Part shown: positions 22,322-34,559 of the stretch, piece after piece
Position numbering within the stretch: the stretch's first letter is position 1
Layout of the letters: each line of letters begins with the position of its first letter
Notes under the pieces: model-generated
What the model was told of the DNA's origin: nothing
Seen by the model: the letters and a program-made list of their open reading frames with translations, nothing else
The model's database searches: none
Source: Sparassis latifolia
Lineage: Eukaryota; Basidiomycota; Agaricomycetes; Polyporales; Sparassidaceae
Assembly: GCA_018466975.1 (NCBI GenBank)
Contig: CM031562.1
Span: 1,674,001-1,738,000, forward strand
Direction of reading: 5' to 3'
Length of the DNA stretch: 64,000 bases
Made by a program: the position numbers and the translations under genes

Positions 22322-22872
22322 ATGATGGGCAACATTATGCTCATTATCGCAACCATAGCCCTCCTACACGGTTAGCATGTGTCCTCGCAAGAATGCAGCG
22401 CTTTACTGGATCTGACGAGTGTACGCGCATCAGCTGCCTTCTCCACCTACGAACGTTAGTCCCTTCACTGGGTTCGTCTGCATCTCACCAACTCTGGCAT
22501 ACGCAGACCTGTCATATCGGAAGGCGCTCGGGAGGCTGGAGGGCTCACTGCCAGCAGATGTATGTTCCCTTTTGATGGCTCGCAATAATTCGCATTAACG
22601 CAATGTCCATCTCCAGATTGTCCTTGAGGCGCTTGTTGCCCTGGTCCTTGCGACCTTTGGTGCTGCCTTGCGCACACCAGAACTCAGGGAGGTGACATGG
22701 CGCAGCGAGATGAAGCGCAGGTAAGTCTCCGTCATATCTTTTAGCTCTGAACGATAGATCGCTGACATACTGCATTCCGGATAGATCATTGGAAGACCAG
22801 GACGATGCACGAATGTCGTTTGCAACGTTCATTCACCGCGCAGGGATAGCCGTGCCAAGCAAGAGCGAGTAG
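22322..22872 (+). CDS. EMC5: ER membrane complex subunit 5 (EMC5/MMgT)
   Basis: Five small exons splice in phase. Exon 1, MMGNIMLIIATIALLHA, is the first membrane helix; then AFSTYEHLSYRKALGRLEGS and LPADIVLEALVALVLATFGA form the second helix, followed by LRTPELREVTWRSEMKRRSL and a conserved tail FATFIHRAGIAVPSKSE. The two helices, the YEHL motif and about 125 aa length match the family. EMC5 is a core membrane subunit of the ER insertase for tail-anchored and multipass proteins; it was also described as a magnesium-transporter-like protein (MMgT). The ATG at 22325 is an equally possible start. Convergent with the RED gene, 269 bases apart. Confidence 0.9.
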
Positions 22873-23141
22873 AGGTAGATCACGCATTTTGCCATCCTGG
22901 GTGTTGCAACCCATGTACGTACGGTCTAACATAGATAGCGCAACCTGTGCGGCAGAGGCGTAGAAAAGATGATATGTACGCTTGAGTTTCCGCCATCGAT
23001 AGATGGCAAATTTGGGGATTCTGAGAATCTGAGATACAGCATGCCACCAGTACATACTACACCTACTCCCGGATACGTACAGCGGGCGGCAGAATGCGAA
23101 GATGAACATGGCGAAAAGCTGGAGGATACAGAGAAAGGGTA

Positions 23142-24810
23142 TCAGCGTTTGTCCCCACCTGCAGCCGCCTTCTTATCCGTATACGCTTTCAATCTGGTGA
23201 AGAAAATAAAGTCAGCAAGTGGTTATTGACAACATAGAGGAGGCAGCTTCACCGCTTGTAGTCTCTGTCAAGCTTGTCCTTCTCAGCCTTCGAGTCCTTG
23301 GCGCCTCCGCCCTGTCCACCACCCTCGCGCTTCTTATCCTTGCGGGCTCGCCGCTTGATCGCCTTGTCTGCCGCCGAGTCGAGCGCGAGGAAGTCCCGAA
23401 TGGAGGGCAACGCCGAAGATGCAAGTGGTTGCAGGCGGACTGGAGCCTCTGTTTCTTCCTCTTCGCCTTCCTCGAATTCAGGCACCGCCGGGACAGGCGA
23501 ACCTGTAGTAGGAAATCGGGAAGTGTTCGGAAGTGGTGGTTTTGTCGTGACAGCGTGATCCACACCAGGTTTGGGAGATGGAGGTTGCTCATCTTCCTCC
23601 GTTTCAAACCACTCTCTTCTGAAGGGTACGCTCTGTTCTTCGTCTTCTTCAAACTCTCGTCTACCTTCTTCTTTTATCTTTCCCTGCGTTTCGCTGTCGC
23701 TGTCCTCGTCCTCGTCAAGGTCAATACCTGTGTATTCAGTAGCGTCCGCAAAGATATCGAAGTCTTCCGGTATAGGTTCTGATCCTGATTCTGGAACAGA
23801 TGGAACGACCGGCTTCGATGGACCAGCGTCTGCGGAAGGGGTAGGTACAGGAAGAGGTGGTGGAGGAAGCATTTCATCAGCATTTGAGTCAACTTTCCGC
23901 TTCTTCTTCCGCTCTCCCTTCTCACCCAGCGCCTCTGTATTTTGCTTCACCTTCTTCTTCGCCTTCTCCCCCGCAATACTTCCGATAGGTTTGAAACCGA
24001 TAGGCTTAAATTTGCCCACCTTCTTTGCTTCTTCGAGTGCCACGTCAGAACTCGGAAGCTTCTCCGGCCGTGCGTTTGCGTCTTTACCAACCCTTGCTCT
24101 CTTGTTCTTCAAAGCCTGCACGATCTCCTCGCGCGTGCGTTTCTGCCCGCTAGAGGACGCTTCGGAGATCTCGACAAATGCGCGTTCGAGCGCGTCATCG
24201 TCCTGAGCATTAGTCGACGCGGATTCGCGCGCGCGGTTCTGCTCAAGCAGCGCGTAGTCAAGGCCTTTAACCAGCACGGAGTGCGCACTGTCCCCACCAA
24301 GGTAGCGGCGCTGCTCCTCTACCTACACGGATGAGCAAGGCGTACAACGAGGATGCGAAGGCACTTACTGCCTCACGGTCCGCATTGTGGGCATTGTTAC
24401 GCTCGAAATCTTCTGCGAGAGCTTCAACCTATGAACATACTAATGAGAAACATTGGATCGACGGACATTACACGGATTATACTCGCTTGCGCGTAATCGT
24501 TGTCAAGCCCGAGGCGGCGTTCGGCGGCGCGATCACGGTAGGGTCCTTCGGTCTTCTTTTTGACTGTGCGAGGCTTGAACGCAGGCTGGACAGAATTCAC
24601 GACCTTCCTGGGCAGATAACGTGAACTACTGCACTTGAACAGGTGGGGAGTAGAGGACTCACTGCTTCGATTTGGTCCCCGCGGCGAGGAGCGAGCCGTG
24701 CTGAATGGAGGCTCCCGGGGTTTGGAGGAGCTTCCTGAACGAGTCCTGTGATGTCGCGGATATGTCAGTGCGGGTTAGCTGTGTATACCACGAGAACGGA
24801 CCTGATCCAT
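23142..24810 (-). CDS. RED/IK splicing factor (SMU-2 homologue)
   Basis: The first exon is MDQ at 24810, followed by DSFRKLLQTPGASIQHGSLL, then KPRTVKKKTEGPYRDRAAER with RRLGLDNDYAQ, the hallmark of the RED N-terminal domain. VEEQRRYLGGDSAHSVLVKG and LDYALLEQNRAR follow. The rest is long, Lys/Glu-rich and disordered. The ordered C-terminal motif RDFLALDSAADKAIKRRARK leads to KLDRDYKR, where a last intron joins LKAYTDKKAAAGGDKR to the TGA at 23142. An unspliced reading would stop at 23249. RED partners Smu1 in the spliceosomal B complex and promotes activation, including of short introns, which fits a genome of 50-nt introns. Confidence 0.92.
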
Positions 24811-25120
24811 GCCGCGGACGGGAGGTGTGTCGGGGAAGAGGAGAGCGCTTCAGCCGTCGGGTAAGCGGGATGACATGGAACACCAGCACGTGACTTGTGA
24901 CGCGCACGGGCGGCTGTGCTGCTCCTCCGAGTGTCCGAGTCGGATGTAAACGCTTAGCAGCGGCGTGTCATAAGTAAGCTGCTGTAATCCCTAGGGCCGT
25001 CTTCACCACCTGGTCCTGCCGAGATCCGCTCACTCATCCTATCCCACCCACGTACTAACACCCCTGATCTTCCCTTGATATATAGAACGCAACGAGCCCG
25101 ACTCCGCACCCCGACAATTC

Positions 25121-27493
25121 ATGGCCTTATCACAGCCCAGGTACGTCTTCTAGTCTTCGCAGCCTGCTGAATTTTCGTGTGTTCTATCCTCATTCACCGC
25201 TGTATATCGTTCAAGTGACCCATCTCAGAACCCCGGCAACCCCTCCGACGCCACAGGAGAAAGTGGGCATGCCCCGCCCTCGCTCGCTCGTAATCCTAGT
25301 GTCGGTTTGGAGACCAAGGAGGGAACCTTATATGTGTCGAAGCCATTTCGCTCGTCTTCAACAAACAACATGCGCGCAGTAATAACGTTTACTCCGCGCA
25401 AATCGCATTTTGACACAACGAACGAGTCATCCGGTAGTAATGAGTTCCGCGTGAGTCTCCCTTCTTCGTGCCCAGCGGAGCAATGCCAAACAGCTGAACG
25501 CGGTTGGCAGGGTTTCTTCACGCTCTTCTGGATCTCCATGTTTATCTTCACTGTGCGCACATATATACGCAGCATCGAGACCAATGGCTACGCCCTCAAC
25601 CTAGGATTTGCCACCATGTTCTCGCGCGATGCAATCACCCTCACACTTTCCGATGCTACCCTTGTCGGAAGCACCTTCCTCTGTGTCCCCTTCGCTAAAG
25701 CTATCAAGAATGGGTGGATTAAGTATCATTGGACGGGGGTGATACTACAGCATTTGTGGCAGTGCTGTGTGCTGGCATTTGCAGTTACGTGGACCTTCAA
25801 CAGGTGGGTATATAGCTTCCTTTGAGGCAAAATTGTGTTCATCATGTTCAGGCAATGGCCCTGGGTCCAGTCAGGATTCCTGACCCTCCATTCGTTGGTG
25901 AGCGTTGACTCGCGATGACTGTCCCATCGGTTCTGATACCTGTCTAGGTCATGATAATGAAGGTGCATTCGTACATTGCCACGAACGGGAACCTGACGGT
26001 TGCAAACGCCGAGGCTGAGAGCATTTACGCGAAGTTGCATAGCGCCGTAGCAGAGGACGGTGGCTGGGACTCTGCCTTGGCAGCTGCTGAAGCCAACAGA
26101 ACCAAAATTGAAAGCGAAGGGGGGCACGTCGGCAACGGGAACAGTTATCCCAACGGAACACCTAAGGTAACGGAGGGCTCGACCACGTCATACATTCCCC
26201 CGGATGCCGCCGTTGCACTTCGCCAACGGATCACGGCTTCTGGCTCTCGCATCACTCAGGATTCCGAATCCTCTTCCCGTTCCGACACACCAGAACGTAC
26301 GACACAAGTCAAGACGGCCGGGACGCGCGTGGCTGGAGTGTCTGAGCCCTCGGACATCCCACCGACACCGTCGCAGATTCTTGCAAATCACCCGAGTTCT
26401 CATATTGCGGAGTTAGCACGCGCACACGCTGAGCTGGAGGCGGAACTTACTAGCTCGGGTCCCGAACACATTCGTTGGCCTGCCAATATCTCGCTGAGAA
26501 ATTTCGGTGTGTATTTACTGATCCCGTCGCTGGTGTATGAGCTGGAGTATCCTAGGACGGATCGGTGCGTGCTCCAGATGTATTGCGTCATGAATATAAA
26601 ATTTACGCCATGTCGCTTGTTCCTGCCTTTTTGATTTGTTCCTTGTCCATCACTTGCAGCATCCGCCCACTATATGTTTTCGAGAAGACAGTGGCGACGT
26701 TCGGGTCGTTCGCGCTGTTGTACACAGTGACGGAGAGCTTCATCCTTCCGTTGACCCCCACGCCGGATCAGTCCTTCTTCCGCTCCCTGCTCGATCTTGC
26801 GCTACCGTTCATGATCGCATATCTGTTACTGTTCTATCTCATCTTCGGTATGTATTGACCGCTTCCTCAGTATCGACTAATACTCGATGATCTCACTTTA
26901 ATCCGTTAGAATGTATTTGCAATGGATTCGCAGAACTATCTTAGTAAGTGGCGTATGGCTTGTCCAGAATTATGGGTAGCCCTGACAGGAGCGCATGCAT
27001 GCATCAGCTTTGCGGACCGTCGGTTCTATGATGACTGGGTAAGTTGACAGGTTGTTAGCAGGCCGTTGCGCGCTAACCCGCTATCCCTCAGTGGAACTCT
27101 ACGTCGTGGGACGAATTCTCGCGCAAATGGAACCGCCCAGTGCATACCTTCCTACTGCGCCATGTATACGCGTCAACGATAACCAACTACCAGCTGTCGC
27201 GCACCAGCGCGATGTTCTTGACGTTCTTACTGAGTGCCTCTGCCCACGAGCTGGTCATGGCGATTGTGACGAAGAAGATCAGGATGTACTTATTTGTTCT
27301 CCAAGTGGGTGTAATTTACGCCTGTCCTGATTTCTTGCTAATTTTTCCACTTGCGTAGATCATTCAACTCCCACTGATTGCTATTGGCCGTATTCCAGCT
27401 ATAAAGCGCAACAAACTCCTTGGTAACATTGTATTCTGGCTGGGCCTCTATGCGGGACTGCCTCTGCTCTGCGTTGCTTACGTCGCGTACTGA
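25121..27493 (+). CDS. Sterol O-acyltransferase (ARE1/ARE2, MBOAT family)
   Basis: From ATG 25121 a polar N-terminus leads to KSHFDTTNESSGSNEFRG and a series of membrane segments (FFTLFWISMFIFTVRTYIRS). Family motifs appear in order: VMIMKVHSYIATNG (HSY motif), a polar cytosolic loop rich in Ser/Thr, LIPSLVYELEYPRT, ADRRFYDDWWNSTSWDEFSR (the FYxDWWN acyl-CoA motif), and LSASAHELVMAIVTKKI with the catalytic His. The end is IVFWLGLYAGLPLLCVAYVA, then Y and TGA. About 8 exons. The enzyme esterifies ergosterol with acyl-CoA in the ER for storage in lipid droplets. DGAT1-like activity cannot be excluded by eye, but FYxDWWN with HSY favours the sterol enzyme. Confidence 0.9.
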
Positions 27494-27915
27494 TCATTTG
27501 CGCTCATACGGGTGGGACGCCGCCGCTATCCTCAGGCCGCGGTTCACCTGGCTACCCAAATTCATCCGATTACAGATCGCTTCTCCATTCCTCACTCGCA
27601 ACTACATGAACTCGCACACCCTACCTACCTGCGGCCGGAAGATTGATGATTATGCATGCATCACGCATGCGATACATAACGATGGAAAATGAAAGAATGG
27701 CCGTAATTTAGTGTCTCGCATTTAGCTCTATGTGCTGCATACGCTATGTTTAATCTAAGGATCCATTGGTATAATCTGCAATGCCGTAATTACGTCCTTA
27801 TCTCCGTATATTTCTGTAGATTGTCTGCTTGTCAGCGATCAGTGGGACGCAGTGATCCTGCAGGTTCTCTATCTTTGTAACTAGGATGTTACCCAATGCC
27901 CAAAGACGAACAGAC
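27494..27915. other. Intergenic between convergent genes
   Basis: These 420 bases hold the 3' flanks of the acyltransferase and the GMC oxidoreductase. I see no open frame of substance and no repeat. Polyadenylation signals are expected but no canonical site stands out. Confidence 0.5.
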
Positions 27916-29983
27916 CTAGATGTCTCCCTTATGGTCCTCTTTTACCATGTCCGCACACTTTTCTGCCACCACTACGGTGGCCGCCTGAAGATGTGTGCTC
28001 AGCACATCCGGGAACACACTCGAATCCGCCACGCGCAAGCCCCGCACGCCATGCACCCTCAGCCGATCGTCGACCACGCCGTTGTCGCTCTCCGGCGCCA
28101 TCCGACACGTCGAGGAGTAATGCATCGAGGTCTGGCACACGCTCCGCACGAACGCGTCGATGTCCGCATCGGACTCGCTCGCGGGCACGATGTTATCCGA
28201 GATGGGGTAGCCACGCGCGGCGATCTGGTCGCGCAGCCGCAGGGTCCATCGCGCGGAATGACGGAAGAGCGCCATGTCGTGCTCGGTGGCGAGATAGTTC
28301 GGGTCGACGACAGGGTCCTCGTGGGGATCGCTCGAGCCGAGACGGACGGTGCCGAGGGAGGTTGGTCGGAGAACGATGCCCAGGAACCCTAGACCCCCTG
28401 CACCGGTGTTCTTGACCTTGATGTCGGCCCACGCAATCTGTATCTGGGTGAGCGGAATGATGTGAGAATACCAGAGTGAAACTCACCGGCATTATCTCGA
28501 TGTCCGGCAAATTGATGGACAAAGAGGCATCATCGTCATACTTGGTCTGCGAGACGGTGCGGTAGCCTTTGGCGAACAAGCGCGACTGTAGGAAGATGGA
28601 GAGCTCCAGAACTGGGCAGAGCAGGAGCCCAAGACCAAAAAAGAAATACAGGAATAGCTCCCGAATTATCGTCCACGGCCGTAGCTGGAATTTTACCATC
28701 GAGTCGAGCAAGGGCACACAGAACTGCACGGCCACACCAAGATGGTCTTGCTACGGATCGACAACATGAAGCAAACCTCAGAGAATTTGTGATGGAACTC
28801 ACAAGATGTGACCCAACACCCGGGAGATCCTTCAGCACAGCAATGTCATGCTGTTTGAGGTGCTCTTCGGGACCGATGCCACTGAAAGTACATTGGTCAC
28901 GAGAGATCACGAGAAATACGTGCAGCATTTACCTGAGCATTAACGCCTGGGGAGACGCTATTGGACCTGCAGACAGAATGACTTCCTTCCGCGCACGTAC
29001 AAAGCGGGACGATGAGTGACCGTGCAGTGACCGCACGTACACTCCTTCTGCCCTGAGCGCACCGTCCTCGCCTTTCTGCACGTCGATCTTCGTCACAAGT
29101 GCGTTGGCACATACATGAAGATGCTGCTTGCGCGCATTCGCGACCTCGTTGGGTAAGAATGCGCTGTGGGTCGAACTGCGCCGACCGGCACCGTCAATCG
29201 TGTAGTGCATTTTGGCACACCCATGCGATGGGTGCAGCGGTGAATTCAGATCATCAACATAAGGTACGCCTAGGGCCTTTGCGGCTGCAATGATACTATG
29301 CAGAGTCAGCCGCATCGGCCGGAGAGTATTGCACCGTGCTTACTGCGGTGTGTGACCCCAGAAGGATTGTTTGTGCGACCGATTCTTCCATTCCCCTACG
29401 TACAATCATAATTTAGCCACAATGACAGAGATAGCCAAATTTGAGCACCCCCACCAGAAATCCCATGAAAATCATCCGCCTCATTCGGATCTTGGTCGAG
29501 ATCGGTCTCTGATTTGATGAAATATTGCTGCAGCTCGTCGTAGCTCCAACCAACATGTCCGGCCTCGCTCCAAGAATTGTACTCGGCTGGCACGCCGCGC
29601 GTATAGAGCATCGCATTGACTTTAGACGCACCGCCTAGGCAGTTCCCGCCACAGAGTTCAAAGATGCGGTTGCCAGCGTGTGCCTGTGGTGTGCTCTTCC
29701 ATACACGCGTGCGGGAGCCATCTGACGCGAAATGGGAGGAGAAGAGAGGGATGCGCGTTATCCACCCATCCTGCACTCCGCCTCGCTCGAGCACGAGCAC
29801 GGTCACGGACTTGTCTTCGCTCAGACGATTCGCCAGCACACAACCTGCCGTTCCTCCTCCTGTGGACGCGTCATAAGTCGAGATCGACGTGTAAGAAATG
29901 TGGCACTCACCAACTATCACATAGTCGTAGGATTCCTCGACGTCGCGCACATTTCGTACGGGAAGGGACGAGTACCACCACAT
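27916..29983 (-). CDS. GMC-family FAD oxidoreductase
   Basis: The start at 29983 gives MWWYSSLPVRNVRDVEESYD then, across an intron, YVIVGGGTAGCVLANRLSED, the ADP-binding fold, closed by VLVLERGG. Next are the family signature region CGGNCLGGASKVNAMLYTRG and the second signature SAGPIASPQALML. Near the C-terminus HYSSTCRMAPESDNGVV contains the expected catalytic His, followed by VHGVRGLRVADSSVFPDVLS and a second His in STHLQAATVVVAEKCADMVK. About 9-10 exons. No signal peptide is evident, so an intracellular enzyme is likely. GMC enzymes oxidise alcohols (aryl-alcohols, sugars, short alcohols); the substrate cannot be told from sequence. The CAZy AA3 grouping is family inference. Confidence 0.88.
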
Positions 29984-30613
29984 CTCACGGGAATCTAATG
30001 GCGGTGGCTTCGAAGTGAAGTATTACTGCTAGTATGTGCTTGGGTACAGAAGATGAGGTAGACCTATCTCAGGCCCGAATATTCTCTGAGCCGTCTTGCA
30101 ACCGGGTTGCAACCCGCTGTCGGAGTCACTGGCATGCGCGCGCCGCGGAGATGCACCTCCATGGTAGGCGCTCTCATACAAAGAATGCGGCTTGTTCGGT
30201 CGATGCGGAAGAAGCAAAGTTTCAATAGAGTGTATGTGACTTTGCAACGCCCATAAGTACAGCCTCACAAATGACGATTCGCTGGATCTGAGAAGTACCG
30301 GCATCGCCCAAATTGCCTGGCTCTCCGTCTTACATCGCATCTGCCTCTGCGCATTCACTGCAGTCGCCCATACTCAGCGTCCCACTGGACTTGAAATATG
30401 CTCCAGGTAGAAAGTCGAGATACGAATGTCCAGAACAGGGACAAGCGGGACAGACAAGGGACAGAGCAGCTCAAGAGGTGACAGTACGCGCCGCGTCACG
30501 TGAGATTTACCTCAGAGTAAGCCAGCATGCGTCATGCCCAAATGTTCCGATCTTCCTCCGTGAAGCATGAGCCCAGCTATTATCCATGACTTTCTTGTCT
30601 CCTACCGTCCACC
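29984..30613. promoter_or_regulatory. Divergent intergenic region, GMC enzyme and C4-hydroxylase
   Basis: About 630 bases separate two divergent starts (29983 minus, 30614 plus). A short inverted repeat, CAACCGGGTTG near 30100, is present, and the rest has no coding signal. It should carry the promoters of both genes. The functional claim rests on orientation only. Confidence 0.4.
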
Positions 30614-31738
30614 ATGGACCATACGCAGACTTTTCGCTCCTTACTCAGTCCCGCCCAACTACAATACTTGTCCACCACTACCCCAGTCTACTACACCCCT
30701 CGGCCGTCGCTAGTCCCCTGGCTTCCTGACTATTACTTCGCTCTCGCAGCCCCGGTCATAGTCTACTGGGTAGCCTCTCTTTTCTTCCATGTCCTCGATA
30801 CATCGGATTGGAAGTGGTTGGACAAATACCGTCTTCATGACTCCGCCGAGATGAAAGCTCGGAACCTTGCGACCCGCATGCAGGTCATCCGAGCTGTTCT
30901 CTTCCAGCACTTCGTACAGACAGTTGCAGGCATATGGTGGATGGAGGTGTCTGTAGCTGGAGCCGATGTCGATCATGTCGGGGCCATGGAACATCTTGCG
31001 CGCACTCTGATGTTCGTGGCCCGATGGACTCTCGGAGAAAAAACTAGCGGGCGGATGCTAGAGACGAACGGCGCAGAAATTCTCTATTGGCTTTATTGGT
31101 GGGCTATACCTGCGACGAAGTTGCTACTGGGCATGTAAGCCGTCCCTCTACAGTAGTACCACACTCCCCGCTCATGTATTCTTATCTTTTCACAGGTTTA
31201 TCATCGACACATGGCAGTACTTCCTTCACCGAGGCATGCATTCCCATCCGTATCTCTACAAGAAGATACACTCGGTGCATCATAGGCTTTACGTCCCGTA
31301 TGCCTTCGGCGCGCTATACAACCATCCCTTGGAGGGATTCCTTCTTGACAGTGTTGGCGCGGGTTTTGCCGAGGCAATTGTCGGCCTCGCCGTTAGAGAG
31401 ACTGTGATACTGTTCTCCCTATCGACTCTGAAAACTGTGGACGATCACTGCGGATACAACTTGCCGTGGGATCCGCTGCAAATTATCTTTGGCAACAACG
31501 CTGATTACCATGATATCCACCATCAGGTATGGTCCAGTCTCGCTGTGTCTATACACCGAGGCTCTTCTGGCCGTCTCGGATGCTTCCGCAGGATACTGAT
31601 TTATGCACCTACTAGAGCGTTGGAATTAAGTCCAATTATTCACAGCCGTTCTTCATCCATTGGGACGTCCTTCTCGGTACACGCATGACAAGGAAGGATA
31701 TGGATGTTCGCCGCAAGAAGCTGCAGAAGGCAGAATGA
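30614..31738 (+). CDS. Sphinganine C4-hydroxylase (SUR2-like), copy A
   Basis: Three exons: 30614 to about 31136, then about 31197 to 31526, and a last exon ending at 31738. The protein starts MDHTQTFRSLLSPAQLQYLS and has hydrophobic segments such as ALAAPVIVYWVASLFFHVLD. The fatty-acid-hydroxylase histidine boxes are complete: FLHRGMH (HxxxH), KIHSVHHRLYVPYAFGALYN (HxxHH) and DYHDIHHQ (HxxHH). It ends QPFFIHWDVLLGTRMTRKDM. These di-iron ER enzymes add the C4 hydroxyl that makes phytosphingosine for fungal ceramides. A close paralogue lies at 39154 with the same two intron positions. Confidence 0.93.
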
Positions 31739-32014
31739 TCATGATTTGTACACGGCTTGTGTCCAAAGTTTCGGGGTATCTTAACGCTATATAGTCATTG
31801 CTGGGGGAACCTCTTGAGATGGCATAACAAGGAATTCGTTCCTTCATCGCGTTTGGTCTAATCAGTTAAGAGGTTCTCCGGTGGCGAGCATGAGTAGGAC
31901 TCTTGGGTGTGACCGATCGTGACAGTCGCGTTCACGAATCACCTGACGATTCTAGTACTGCGACTAGAGTACCACACTTTCCTGACCACCATCAGTTCAC
32001 CGTTCCCTTTTGCG

Positions 32015-32318
32015 ATGCAGTCGCAACCCACAAACGCGACCCAAGCCAAAGACAGGCATTACATGCAGTTATCGCACAGCCTGACGCGTCTTTCGCAGTC
32101 TATCGGACGCACGGCTGAACTATGCGAGTCGCTGAAGCTTAACCTCGACGCAATGCGCACTTTAGCTGCCACCCATGCTGCACAGTATGCTGGTTTTTTA
32201 ACTATTCACCGGAGTGGCTCCTACATAGGTTAGCTAACGATGGTATAATAGGTTCATGACCGTCGCAGCAGGGCTGAGCGCTGACCCTGAGCAGGAGGGC
32301 ATGGACAGTGCAGAATAG
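32015..32318 (+). CDS. DASH complex subunit Hsk3-like
   Basis: Two exons encode about 79 residues. Exon 1 is MQSQPTNATQAKDRHYMQLS followed by HSLTRLSQSIGRTAELCESL and KLNLDAMRTLAATHAA. A 67-nt intron then joins QFMTVAAGLSADPEQEGMDS, then AE and TAG. The small size, the heptad-like helix beginning RHYMQLS, and a second short helix with (L/Q)FM.A resemble the fungal Hsk3 family, a small coiled-coil subunit of the kinetochore DASH/Dam1 ring that couples chromosomes to microtubules. The match is from memory of family pattern, so the assignment is moderate. The gene is easy to miss because of its size. Confidence 0.55.
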
Positions 32319-33331
32319 AAGCTGTCGCACACCACAAGCCACTTCCCGAGATGAATCACGGGTGAGTTTAGACCACTCTTATCTTCCGTCGGATCAATGG
32401 GAGCATGTTGTGGCAGAGCACGCTGATATCGCATGTCTCCCTCATGAGCCTGCATCATGACCTAGTTGCCTGGTCATACGATAGACGTCAATAAACTTTC
32501 GTGTAGAGCTTCGCATCTTCAGTGTCTTCATTGCCGGAATGTCCTATACGACTACCGAACTGTGAAAACTGGCAACAATTGGACGCTTGCAGTGCGGACA
32601 TCTCTTAACTTCCATTAGTCGCTCGATACAATCCATGCTTGTTCGTCGACCGATATGACGCACGTCGTCAAGTCTCGGTCCGTGATATGCGAAGATAAGC
32701 AGGCGTTGGACCATTCGTGGACCTCCGGTGAGTCATGGTCATTCAAATAAGCCCTCATTGCGCTGGTGTCATGTTATGAAGGTCAACGCGGTGAATGCGA
32801 GGTGTACCACAGAACAAGATACGCAATTGCTATCGAACCTCCATCAAGGGAAGACGGCTCAAGGTGAGGCATCGGGGCAGCAGGTACCGACGTACCCTCG
32901 TACCCTTTCAATGGCTCGCATTTACTGCCTTTGTACTCTTATTGAGGCACAGCAGCACTTGCAGATGTGAACGGACTAAATGTTGGCGGCTGTCTCCGTT
33001 TGACCTTCCTGTATGCGGCATCTCTCCCATGACAAGTCCTGTTTGGTATTGTCTCGTTGTTCATGAAATTTTCTGCCTGTGGTACGCGCGGCGTCTGAGA
33101 GGCTGTTAGAATCCTCCTTGTGCTCGGAAGAGCGCTACTTCACATTCTGTCATCAGCGGCAACATGGTATCAAGCAATCAGTGGTCTAGTGTAACGGCCT
33201 GTTGGACGTGCATTTGTGGTTCGTGATGCGGTAAGCCAGATTAACGTGGATGTGGCTGTTCTTTTCGCGCTCGCGTCCGTAAATATAAAGTCAGTGTTCC
33301 TTTCTTTCAAATCCCCACAGTTATCGCAGTC
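32319..33331. other. 1-kb stretch with one weak gene candidate
   Basis: From an ATG at 32656, possible exons read MTHVVKSRSVICEDKQALDH then, after a 54-nt GT-AG intron, QRGECEVYHRTRYAIAIEPP. A third exon after 32968 is ambiguous in frame and soon stops. The pieces look somewhat protein-like but match nothing I know, and no full model holds. An A/T-rich TATA-like run near 33278 (AAATATAAAG) sits about 55 bases upstream of the next gene's ATG and may be its promoter. Confidence 0.35.
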
Positions 33332-34369
33332 ATGCATCTGCCCTTCGATATCTCTCACTTGCATCATACGGCGGAGCAGCACTACGTAGAATTGATGTTT
33401 CAGGCATCTCATCTGTACGCCAGTTGGGAGCCTCTTAACCCCGTCAGAGTGCGTAAACAAGTTCATGTCATCCCGTGGTGCTTTTACTGACTATTACTTT
33501 CATTCAAGTTGGGGGACTACGGGAAGCTGGAAAGAGATCATTCGTTTTCTCGGGAGGGGAATATATTCGACGACGGTCTCGCTGAGGAACTTCGCATTGA
33601 GGAACAAGTGAACGCCGAGGACAGCGTACGTTTCATTCAGTCCGAAACAGCTGAGGAGAAATCTTTGTCTGTCGATGCAGGAGGGTATGCGGTGAACCAC
33701 CTTGTCACCTCTCGGTCTATCATTCCTAATTCTCTATCTTTATCCATCAAGTTCTTATGGTCCCGTTCAAGCGGGTATCAAGAAGTCCTTCAAAATTTCA
33801 GATCACCATGGTGCTATCCTCGCCATGGTGAAACCACGTCATCACAGCCTCTCCTTCCCAGGTCGACTCTCGTCTCTTCTAGCTCGTCACAGCTGGTGGA
33901 GCCATCGCGTCATTGTAACCGAGTTATACACCTGCTACTCGTACGCCCGCCTTTACGCTCCCAGACAGGAACGTCTTGTGGAAGTCAGCCTCGATGCCTC
34001 TACTCCTATCAATGCCATGCACGGCAAGGGAGATCTCCACTGGCAGACGACCGCGCAGAGCTGCGACTTCAAGCATCGGGATGTAGAGGAAGGCGAGGTG
34101 CAGTCGATCTGTTACCCTTTGTTCAAGCTGGTGGGACGGCACCATCATTTGCACCATGGTCCTTACACGGAAGTCAGGTATGACAAGCACGATGACCTTC
34201 CCTTTGACCACCGTGTCGCTGCAGTCACTCGTACGTTTATAGTCATGCTCGAAATTCATCGATTAACCGTTCGTGAACAGTGCCGGGAGTGCAGTCCACG
34301 TCAATGGCTCGCTCATCTTCCATGTTGTCTCATGTATCTTCTGCTACAACGGCACACGTACACTGGTGA
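33332..34369 (+). CDS. Agaricomycete-expanded protein of unknown function
   Basis: Exon 1 starts MHLPFDISHLHHTAEQHYVE and ends YASWEPLNPVR. Exon 2 reads LGDYGKLERDHSFSREGNIF then DDGLAEELRIEEQ; exon 3 begins SYGPVQAGIKKSFKISDHHG and includes AILAMVKPRHH, VIVTELYTCYSYARLYAP and FKLVGRHHHLHH. The blocks (GDYG, GNIF/YDDG, K..F..S...GA.L.M, V..E...C.SYAR) recur in a large uncharacterised protein family I recall from mushroom genomes; this is memory, not a search. The 3' end is uncertain: splicing at about 34232 gives a stop at 34369, while reading through stops at 34442. The protein is shorter than typical members. No signal peptide or membrane segment. Function unknown. Confidence 0.65.
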
Positions 34370-34559
34370 TAAGCTTGCGCTGATTCAGACTCATACGTTC
34401 GTACTTTGTTTAAAGCCCAGTAATCTCTTCCACGTAAAATGATTTTTTATCCTACCGGTTACACGTATATCATCGTAGTCAACGTAATCTGACCAGTTGC
34501 TAGAAGCACTGAGTCCACTGCAGCGAGATAGTATAGGGATATTCAACTACAATGCGGGA

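Noticed and set aside
23571..24206. 211-codon plus-strand frame opposite the RED/IK gene
   Set aside because: It is the complement of a Lys/Glu/Asp-rich coding region, which yields Ser/Phe/Leu-rich antisense frames. The minus-strand frame has the conserved RED motifs.
30090..30125. Inverted repeat around CAACCGGGTTG as an element end or operator
   Set aside because: It is short, single and without a target-site duplication, so chance is enough to explain it.
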